This document shows, piece after piece, positions 33,794 to 39,951 of a DNA stretch of 40,974 bases. Position numbers and translations under genes: made by a program. The DNA is from an uncultured Lachnospiraceae bacterium. Lineage in GTDB: Bacteria > Bacillota_A > Clostridia > Lachnospirales > Lachnospiraceae. The notes below the pieces were generated by a model, which worked only from the letters and a program-made list of their open reading frames with translations, was not told where the DNA came from and searched no databases. The first letter of the stretch is position 1; each line of letters opens with the position of its first letter. The stretch is from positions 35,744 through 76,717 of the forward strand of contig CAJTOU010000012.1 in the NCBI GenBank assembly GCA_910577835.1. Direction: 5' to 3'.

Positions 33794-34173
33794 ATGAATG
33801 ATAAAAGAATAAGTCCTTAAATTACCAATGAAGGGAAACTCGGATATACATAATGTATACGGTTAATCTAAGGACAGAACTATGTATAGCATAAAATAAA
33901 CAGGTTTACAATGATAGCTATGTCACCGTTACGGCTGACAGTGTATATCCAACAGATGGCTCAAAAGACGAATTTACTAGGTGTAGAACAAAATTAACTG
34001 AAAATAAAGTATCACCTCGCGACATTTCTGATGTTTGGACACTTACAGAAGGAACTTCATGTAATGTAAAAATAAAAGAAGGTTGGCTGCAAACTTCTCC
34101 ATTTAGATTATATTTTTCCGGAAATGATGAAAGATATTCGGCATATATTGCATACACTTATAATACACATTAG
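33794..34173 (+). pseudogene. Broken small secreted-type protein gene
   Basis: AAAGGAG (33781-33787) and ATG 33794 give only eight residues before TAA. After further stops a clean frame of 90 codons runs from 33895 to TAG at 34171-34173, reading QVYNDSYVTVTADSVY and then CRTKLTENK, EGTSCNVKIKEGW and RLYFSGNDERYSAYIAY. This looks like the beta-rich C-terminal part of a small exported protein whose signal peptide has been lost by deletion or frameshift. It sits just upstream of an ABC permease, as the intact small secreted gene at 10036 sits just upstream of an envelope lipoprotein. I do not recognise the family. Confidence 0.6.
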
Positions 34174-34207
34174 TTTATTACACATTATAAATAATTTTGG
34201 TATATAT

Positions 34208-34244
34208 AAAAGGCTGCTGAATTTAGAATAGTCGGCAGTCTTTT
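34208..34244 (+). terminator. Terminator after the broken secreted-protein gene
   Basis: AAAAGGCTGCTGA (34208-34220) pairs with TCGGCAGTCTTTT (34232-34244), 13 bp with two G-U pairs and a U-rich 3' arm. It separates this unit from the ABC permease gene. Confidence 0.75.
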
Positions 34245-34291
34245 ATCAAAAAATAAATCTTTATACACTTTACTATCTGGAGGGATTATTT

Positions 34292-35137
34292 ATGCTTGTA
34301 TATTCAATAAAAATGCAGTTATCAGAACTGTTTCGAAAAAAAACAGTTGCATTCACTTTTTTTATTTTATTATTTTTTGTTCTTGCAAATTTCTATCAGA
34401 ATATGTTTCATAACCTTTATCAAAATGAAGAGGTAAAGTATATAAGTCAAATGTATGACCCGATAAAATTATTGACCTTATCCGACTGGTCGACTATTGG
34501 GTATTTTATGATGGAATATTATCCTTTACTGGTGGTGGTGCCTACGGCATGTGCTTATCTTACAGATAAAAAGACAAGAATAAAAACATATATTGTGGCA
34601 AGAACAGGATGTAAAAATTATTGGTATGGAAAAGTGATTTCTGTTTTTCTGATTACTTTTTTTATTTTTACGGTTCCTTTTTTTATAGAACTTTTGCTGG
34701 AATGTATCTGTTTTGATATGCAGTCTGCAGGAGAACCCTCAAATATTGATTTTATTCAAACAATAGAAAGAGAAAATCTCTATTTTTTATATCAGATAGG
34801 TGTTCCTCACAAAATTATATATGCAGTTCTTTTGACAGTTCTCTTTGGAATTGTATCAGGAATATTAGCTGTATTCAATTTTGCAGTTTCTACACTGCCG
34901 TTTTTCAAATATAAAATATTTACTTTTTTCCCTGTATATATTTTGTTTTATCTTCTATCCGTTTTGGAAAAAGGATTTGGTTTAGGCTATACGCTTAATT
35001 ATTATTTTATTCTGAGAATGTTTAATGTGCCGGCTATGAAGTATAATTTTTCAGCGTATTTTATTTTTCTGATAATATTATTATTTATATCCCTTGTATT
35101 TATAAAAATAAAAACAATCAGAGATGATTTGATATAA
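34292..35137 (+). CDS. ABC transporter permease, multi-pass membrane protein
   Basis: 281 residues, intact. GGAGGG (34279-34284) precedes the ATG. About six hydrophobic segments are visible: residues 17-33 (TVAFTFFILLFFVLANF), about 73-92, 106-125 (VISVFLITFFIFTVPFFIEL), about 166-190, 195-215 and 250-272. The loop between the second and third contains TDKKTRIKTYIVARTGCKNYWYGK, a pattern common in ABC-2 type permeases. The ATPase gene directly downstream is its natural partner but is broken, so this permease probably no longer transports unless another ATPase serves it. Very AT-rich codon use compared with the housekeeping block. Confidence 0.75.
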   Translation: MLVYSIKMQLSELFRKKTVAFTFFILLFFVLANFYQNMFHNLYQNEEVKYISQMYDPIKLLTLSDWSTIGYFMMEYYPLLVVVPTACAYLTDKKTRIKTYIVARTGCKNYWYGKVISVFLITFFIFTVPFFIELLLECICFDMQSAGEPSNIDFIQTIERENLYFLYQIGVPHKIIYAVLLTVLFGIVSGILAVFNFAVSTLPFFKYKIFTFFPVYILFYLLSVLEKGFGLGYTLNYYFILRMFNVPAMKYNFSAYFIFLIILLFISLVFIKIKTIRDDLI

Positions 35138-35181
35138 TGAATATGTTTACTTGGTTTTAAAGAAAGAGGAGGAAGAAAAGA

Positions 35182-35711
35182 ATGGAACTGGTGGTTCGTG
35201 ATATTAGTAAAAGCTAAAGGAGAAAGAGATATTGTCCCATATTAACCTTCATTTAAACAGTGGGCATATTTATGGTTTTGTAGGAGAAAACGGTTCTGGA
35301 AAAACAATACTTTTTCGGGCAATCTCCTGATTAATGGATATTTCAGAAGGAAAGATTCTTCTTGACGGTAGGATATTGCATAAGGATATAAAGGTACTTC
35401 CAAATCTTGGAATTATCATTGAAAACGCGGGACTTTATCCTGAATTGACCGGATTTGAAAATTTAAAACTTCTGGCAAAGCTGAACCATAAAATCGGGGA
35501 GAATGAAATACGTCGTACGATTGAAAAAGTAGAGCTTGATTCGAATGATAAACGAAAATTCAGAAAATACTCTCTGGGAATTACTCAAGAAGAAAAACAG
35601 AGAGGCACTTTGATTTTAATAGCTAGTCATAATAAAGAAGATATCAGTATTCTTGCAGATGAAGTGTATCATATAAACAAAGGAACCATATTTAATAAAG
35701 AAACTGTATGA
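35182..35711 (+). pseudogene. ABC transporter ATP-binding protein, three lesions
   Basis: AGAGGAGG (35165-35172) and ATG 35182 open a frame reading MELVVRDISKS, which stops at 35215. The frame at +2 continues the protein as EKEILSHINLHLNSG, then GFVGENGSGKT (Walker A), which indicates a one-base loss near 35215. TGA at 35328-35330 replaces the glycine codon expected in AISGLMDISEG. After RKYSLGITQ the sequence jumps to EEKQRGTLILIASHNKEDI, so the end of the signature motif, Walker B (LDEP) and the D-loop, roughly 30-40 residues, are missing. The H-loop His remains. With no Walker B it cannot hydrolyse ATP even if the other two defects were repaired. Confidence 0.88.
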
Positions 35712-35715
35712 AATC

Positions 35716-35780
35716 GGAAAACTTATAAAACAAGGAAACTTATAAAACAAGGAAACTTATAAAACAAGGGAACTTATAAG
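35716..35780. repeat. 17-bp tandem repeat, almost four copies
   Basis: Unit GGAAACTTATAAAACAA. Copies: 35716-35733 (18 bases, one extra A), 35734-35750 and 35751-35767 (identical), then a diverging partial copy from 35768. It lies between the broken ATPase and the next start codon, where replication slippage is the simplest origin. Confidence 0.9.
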
Positions 35781-35814
35781 GTAAGAAAGATTATGAAAAA
35801 GGAGGGAAACAAAG

Positions 35815-36501
35815 ATGAAGCCTAGGTATTTTTTTGGAATTACAGCCATTGCATTTATTATTACTGTTTGTATTGGTTTATATAACAAAAGCTCCTTTAC
35901 AGATTATAATGAGGAAGAGGACCCCATCAATCATTTTCTGGTTGCTCTTTTACCGGACGAGTTTGCTGTGCGGCAGGTTGAAGTAATGGATGAAATGCTC
36001 GATTTAAGTAAAATTATTTTAGCTGTACAATGTGAAGATACTTTTACATATCGTTTTGCCAGTACGACACAGAAGGTACGTATACTTTCGGTCTTTAAAG
36101 GAGAAGGGCTTGCAGAAGGGGATACAATAGAAATAGCGAGAGCAGGTACGCTGATATCAGTGTCAGAAGAATTAAGGGAACAGCCTGGAAAAGGCGTAAT
36201 AAATATGGGGTTTGTAAATGAAATGATTCCAGGAAAAACATACCTTGTATTTTTACATAGACAGCTTCAAACGTGGAATGAAAAGTCTGTAATTTATATA
36301 CAAAGTGATAGATTTCTGGTTGCGCCTATTTTCTGCTATGAGGAGATTGAAAATACACTGGCAGTTCCTTTGGATAATGAAACTACCTATGTCAACTATG
36401 ACAGTGTAAGAAACAATGAATTTTTTTTAAGTTCAGAGGAAGCAGTGCAACGTTTTACGGAATTAAAAAGAAAATTTATTTCAAAGTATGCGTATAATTG
36501 A
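35815..36501 (+). CDS. Membrane-anchored extracellular protein, function unknown
   Basis: 228 residues; AAGGAGG is well placed upstream. Residues 1-24 (MKPRYFFGITAIAFIITVCI and on) form a signal anchor. The external part includes LDLSKIILAVQCEDTFTY, TQKVRILSVFKGEGLAEGDTI and MIPGKTYLVFLHRQ, a beta-rich pattern seen in small secreted proteins of Firmicutes that I cannot assign to a named family. It lies 12 bases before the next gene and follows the tandem repeat, so it belongs to the decaying ABC locus. The reading frame itself is intact. Confidence 0.65.
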   Translation: MKPRYFFGITAIAFIITVCIGLYNKSSFTDYNEEEDPINHFLVALLPDEFAVRQVEVMDEMLDLSKIILAVQCEDTFTYRFASTTQKVRILSVFKGEGLAEGDTIEIARAGTLISVSEELREQPGKGVINMGFVNEMIPGKTYLVFLHRQLQTWNEKSVIYIQSDRFLVAPIFCYEEIENTLAVPLDNETTYVNYDSVRNNEFFLSSEEAVQRFTELKRKFISKYAYN

Positions 36502-36512
36502 GGATATAGAAT

Positions 36513-37286
36513 ATGAAATATTACTTGCGGTTTTTAGGGATAGCTGTATGCTGTGGTATATTTTGTATGTTAGAGCTGGCTGTAAGCAGAGACAATGGCT
36601 TTGAAGTGTCAGAAATTATTTTGCGGTTTGCAATGCAGCATGTAAAAAATTACCGACAGTATTTACCTGAACTGACTTTTTGGTTTACTCCGTTATTATT
36701 TTTTCAGATATTTTTTGGAACATATATATACAGACATTTTTCAGTGGCAAGTATTTACTTTTTTTCAAGATGCTGTAAAAGAACAGGCTGGTTTTTAAAG
36801 GAATCTTTGCAGCTATATTTGTTTACCATTTTTTATTTGGTTATAATGTTGATAGCTGGAGTATTTGTTGCAGAAGTTTTTTCAGGAGTAATAATGGATG
36901 CGAAAGTTGGAGAAACATTACTTTTTTATCTTCTTATTTATTCCATGTATTTATTTGCTGTTACCCTTGCTATCAATCTGGCAGCGATACTTTTTGGCAG
37001 CAGCAGCGGATTTATTTTGGTAGAAAGCATAAATCTTTTTATGATTGCTGTATATGCAATATCGGGAGATTTTTTGGAATCGGCAGAAAAAACTGTATAC
37101 AAGATATACGAATGTATCTTGAAAACAAATTTGTTTTCTTATCTAATTTATTATATGCGGGAAAATCAGAAAGATTATTTTATATCTGCCTTTCTGTTTT
37201 TGGCAATAGCTGTTCTTTTTCTGTTCTGCGGCTGTATTGTAGTAAATAAGTGTAATTTTATTGAATCCGACAGAGAAGAGAGATAG
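36513..37286 (+). CDS. Multi-pass membrane protein, probably second permease of the ABC locus
   Basis: 257 residues with about six hydrophobic segments (near 5-22, 55-72, 100-122, 133-163, 165-187 and 226-246). The loop after the second has HFSVASIYFFSRCCKRTGWF, similar in style to the cytoplasmic loop of the permease at 34292. It starts 11 bases after the preceding gene, so the two are co-transcribed. The arrangement of two hydrophobic subunits, an ATPase and secreted proteins suggests an exporter or self-immunity transporter. The family is not recognised from motifs. Confidence 0.65.
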   Translation: MKYYLRFLGIAVCCGIFCMLELAVSRDNGFEVSEIILRFAMQHVKNYRQYLPELTFWFTPLLFFQIFFGTYIYRHFSVASIYFFSRCCKRTGWFLKESLQLYLFTIFYLVIMLIAGVFVAEVFSGVIMDAKVGETLLFYLLIYSMYLFAVTLAINLAAILFGSSSGFILVESINLFMIAVYAISGDFLESAEKTVYKIYECILKTNLFSYLIYYMRENQKDYFISAFLFLAIAVLFLFCGCIVVNKCNFIESDREER

Positions 37287-37394
37287 TAGAATCAAGTAAA
37301 TCAATGCTTATTTGTTTGGATTGCTGGTATAAATGAGAAGAAAAAGCCTCTGCAAAGTAATATCCTTGTGGAAAGATAGAAATAAGAATAAATA

Positions 37395-37449
37395 GAAAAA
37401 ATAAAACAGACAGCAGAATTTCTTAACAGGCTGTTTGTTTTATTTTTTC
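37395..37449. terminator. Bidirectional terminator between convergent genes
   Basis: The 20-base arms 37395-37414 and 37430-37449 are complementary except for one G-U pair, with a 15-base loop. The outer ends are A-rich on one side and T-rich on the other, so it can terminate transcription from both the membrane-protein gene and the minus-strand regulator. Confidence 0.88.
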
Positions 37450-37496
37450 ATAAACATTTATTTATATTTCCTGTAATACAATTCTCTATCGGGCAG

Positions 37497-38369
37497 CTAT
37501 TTGTGAAACAGAGCCCGTTTTGCATAGCTTTCCCTATAAGCACTCGGCGACAGTCCGGTAACCTTTTTAAATGAATTTGTAAAATTATGTGTATCATTAA
37601 AGCCTACATTATAAGCAATCTGTGCGATACTGTGATTTGTGTCAGTAAGCTCCGCTTTTGCTACATCCATTTTTGTCCGAAGCATAAACTGTTTCAGTGA
37701 AATTCCCGACAGTTTTTTAAACAACGTGGAAAGATATTTTTCATTATATCCAAAGTAATCCGCAATTTCCGACACCCGTATATTTTCACAGGCATGATAG
37801 CTGATATAATCAATAATATCATTATAAACCTGCATGGATTTTTTCTGGTCATTGTACTTTTTATACATTGTTCCCTGACAGTACAGTTCATGGACAACAG
37901 CAGAGGTCAGAGCATTGTTTAAAAGGCTGTTATGATAGCGCTTATCAGAATCCTGAAGCTGCTTCATCAGTACAACAATCCGTTCGATAAAAGACAGTCT
38001 CCCGACAGAAGGAATATAGATTTTATCATTACTGTACGAAAGCTCTGACTCATTCAGAGAACAAAAACTGCTGTCCGGAACAGAAAAATGAAGCCAGTAA
38101 AACTTACAGTCACTTTGTTTATAGCCATGTTGGTATTTATCCGGACTCATCAGCAAATATTCTCCCTTTGAAACCGCATATTCTTTCTCTGAATCTGCAA
38201 TGTACAACACACCATGAGTAACGGCCATCAGTTCAAAATCAATCAGATTTCTGGTCAAATGCATCCATTCCGGTGAAGGAGATTCGAATTTTCCACACCA
38301 GTTAAAATGTACCATAGTATTTGAATCAAAACATATTACTTTCATAGCTTCTATCTTTTTATCAGACAT
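37497..38369 (-). CDS. AraC-family transcriptional regulator
   Basis: 290 residues on the minus strand; the start at 38369 has AGGAG eight bases upstream. The N-terminal part (about 15-110) is a cupin-like ligand-binding domain, with LMAVTHGVLYIADSEKEYAV and GEYLLMSPDKYQHGY. The C-terminal part (about 185-285) has two helix-turn-helix motifs: IRVSEIADYFGYNEKYLSTLFKK and IAQIAYNVGFNDTHNFTNSFKK, ending in GLSPSAYRES. Such regulators usually control sugar-use genes and respond to a small ligand. It is divergent from the two-component operon and shares its 211-bp upstream region. The target is not visible; the rhamnosidase lies 6.5 kb away and is not an obvious partner. Confidence 0.92.
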   Translation of the reverse strand: MSDKKIEAMKVICFDSNTMVHFNWCGKFESPSPEWMHLTRNLIDFELMAVTHGVLYIADSEKEYAVSKGEYLLMSPDKYQHGYKQSDCKFYWLHFSVPDSSFCSLNESELSYSNDKIYIPSVGRLSFIERIVVLMKQLQDSDKRYHNSLLNNALTSAVVHELYCQGTMYKKYNDQKKSMQVYNDIIDYISYHACENIRVSEIADYFGYNEKYLSTLFKKLSGISLKQFMLRTKMDVAKAELTDTNHSIAQIAYNVGFNDTHNFTNSFKKVTGLSPSAYRESYAKRALFHK

Positions 38370-38443
38370 TCCTGTTCTCCTTATGCCATGTAATATTGCA
38401 TACTTTACATAAAAATTATGTTTGCTTTATTTGTACTACTTTT

Positions 38444-38471
38444 ATTATACATAAAATCTGTCCAATGTAAA
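38444..38471 (-). promoter_or_regulatory. Promoter of the AraC-family gene
   Basis: Read on the minus strand: TTTACA (38471-38466), a 16-bp spacer, TATAAT (38449-38444), with TG directly before the -10. Confidence 0.6.
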
Positions 38472-38580
38472 TAGTATGTAAAAAAGTAAAATTTCTATTT
38501 ACATTCGTGATTTTATTGATTAATATATAAAGGTGAGCTGTACAAGTTCCAAATATAAAATAAAATATGTGGGGTGCGAT

Positions 38581-39252
38581 ATGTTTGTGTATGTCGTTGA
38601 AGACGATGCTGATATAAGCGAGATTGAATGTTATACATTGAATAATAATGGTTATGAGACAAAACCAATCTTTCTGGCAAGAGAGCTGGACAAAGAACTG
38701 GCAAGAAGAATTCCTGATATGATTATTCTTGATATTATGCTGCCAGATGACGATGGCATAAAACTGCTCTCAAAACTGAGAAAGGAAGAGCGAACCAAGG
38801 ATGTTCCTGTGATTATGGTAACTGCAAAAGGAAGTGAAATGGAAAAGGTGAAATGCCTTGATGTGGGAGCAGACGATTACATAACAAAGCCGTTTGGCGT
38901 AATGGAATTTAATTCAAGGGTAAAGGCTCTGCTTCGAAGATGTAGAAGAAACGGAACAGCGCAGGATATTTTAAAAGTCGGAGCAATTATTGTAGATAAT
39001 GACCGCCGAATTGTAACAATTGATGGAGAGGAAAAGAATGTAACATACAAGGAATATGAATTACTGAAATATCTCATGATAAACAAAGGCATTGTACTTT
39101 CAAGAGACAAAATTATGGAAGCCGTTTGGGGCTTTGATTTTCAGGGAGAATCAAGAACAGTTGATATGCATATCAAAACATTAAGGCAGAAAATCGGAAA
39201 TGAACGCATAAGAATTAAAACAGTGAGAAATGTAGGATACAAAATAGAATAG
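38581..39252 (+). CDS. OmpR/PhoB-family response regulator
   Basis: 223 residues. The receiver domain (1-115) has the acidic pocket Glu7/Asp8/Asp9, phospho-acceptor Asp51 (LDIMLPDDDG), Thr81 and Lys103 (TKPFG), so it is complete. The C-terminal winged-helix domain (about 130-222) has YKEYELLKYLMINKG, RDKIMEAVWGFDF and RTVDMHIKTLRQKIG. ATG 38581 is chosen because the receiver domain starts there (MFVYVVEDDADISE); the upstream extension has no matching sequence. The binding site is weak (GGGGTG). It is the first gene of a tight operon with a histidine kinase 23 bases downstream. Confidence 0.93.
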   Translation: MFVYVVEDDADISEIECYTLNNNGYETKPIFLARELDKELARRIPDMIILDIMLPDDDGIKLLSKLRKEERTKDVPVIMVTAKGSEMEKVKCLDVGADDYITKPFGVMEFNSRVKALLRRCRRNGTAQDILKVGAIIVDNDRRIVTIDGEEKNVTYKEYELLKYLMINKGIVLSRDKIMEAVWGFDFQGESRTVDMHIKTLRQKIGNERIRIKTVRNVGYKIE

Positions 39253-39275
39253 ATAAAATAATAGGAGATGCATGG

Positions 39276-39950
39276 ATGGATAATAAAGAATATTTAGATT
39301 TATCAGTACATGAAATAAAGAACATCCTTTCTGCCATCAGTGGATACTCAGAATTTATATCAAATAAAATGGTAGACGGCGACAGGATTTTTGAATTTGC
39401 AGAAAAAATAAGAGGATTGTCAGATATTCTTGCAGGATACGCCGATAAGAAATATATGTATGAGATTTTACATAATCATCTGCATGAAATAAAAATGGAA
39501 CCCGTTGTGCTTTGCAAGGAACTTGAAAATGCAAAGGAAAGACTTGAAAAATCTGAACAGAGAAAACTGAATTTTCAGATAAGTTGCCCTGATATCAAAA
39601 TATATACCGACAAGATACTGATAGAAGAATTATTTGATGTAATTATGGAAAATGCGCTCAGGTATTCCATAGAAGAGGGAACAGCGGAAATAACTGCAGA
39701 AAATCTGGGGAATGAAACAGTGGTGAGTATCAAAAACAGAGCAGAAAAAATCATGGAGGATGAGCTTGAAAGACTGACAGAGCCTTATTACAGAATTGAT
39801 AAGGCCGCTTCAAGAAAAATGGGCGGACAGGGCTTTGGGCTTGCTATTGCCGATGAGATAATGAGGCTTCAGGATGGGGAAATCCATATCATGTATAAAA
39901 AGGGATATGTTATAATAACATTACATTTTAAGAACGAAAGAAGGAATTGA
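39276..39950 (+). CDS. Soluble histidine kinase without membrane or sensor region
   Basis: 224 residues, much shorter than typical kinases (350-600). AGGAG (39263-39267) sets the start. The H-box is at the very N-terminus: SVHEIKNILSAISGYSEFI with His12. The HATPase_c domain (about 108-222) has MENALRYS (N-box Asn126), a degenerate G1 region near 150-160, and GGQGFGLA (G2 box, 183-190). There is no transmembrane helix, PAS, GAF or HAMP segment. The signal must therefore reach it through a partner or the cytoplasm; the co-operonic ATPase is the obvious candidate. Its partner regulator is the gene upstream. Confidence 0.9.
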   Translation: MDNKEYLDLSVHEIKNILSAISGYSEFISNKMVDGDRIFEFAEKIRGLSDILAGYADKKYMYEILHNHLHEIKMEPVVLCKELENAKERLEKSEQRKLNFQISCPDIKIYTDKILIEELFDVIMENALRYSIEEGTAEITAENLGNETVVSIKNRAEKIMEDELERLTEPYYRIDKAASRKMGGQGFGLAIADEIMRLQDGEIHIMYKKGYVIITLHFKNERRN

Positions 39951-39951
39951 T

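Noticed and set aside
35328..35330. TGA in the ABC ATPase as a selenocysteine codon
   Set aside because: It replaces a glycine in a non-redox protein that also has a frameshift and a deletion, so it is ordinary decay.
35334..35711. A short independent ATPase gene
   Set aside because: It lacks Walker A and Walker B and starts in mid-domain; it is the tail of the broken ATPase gene.
35716..35780. CRISPR-like array
   Set aside because: Units are directly adjacent with no spacers; a simple tandem repeat.
37497..38369. AraC regulator as the controller of the rhamnosidase
   Set aside because: They are more than 6 kb apart with unrelated units between them, and the regulator is divergent from the two-component operon. 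No shared operator was seen.
38498..38529. TTTACA with TATATA as promoter of the response regulator
   Set aside because: The spacer is 20 bp, too long for a confident sigma-A promoter; a promoter is expected here but I cannot place it.
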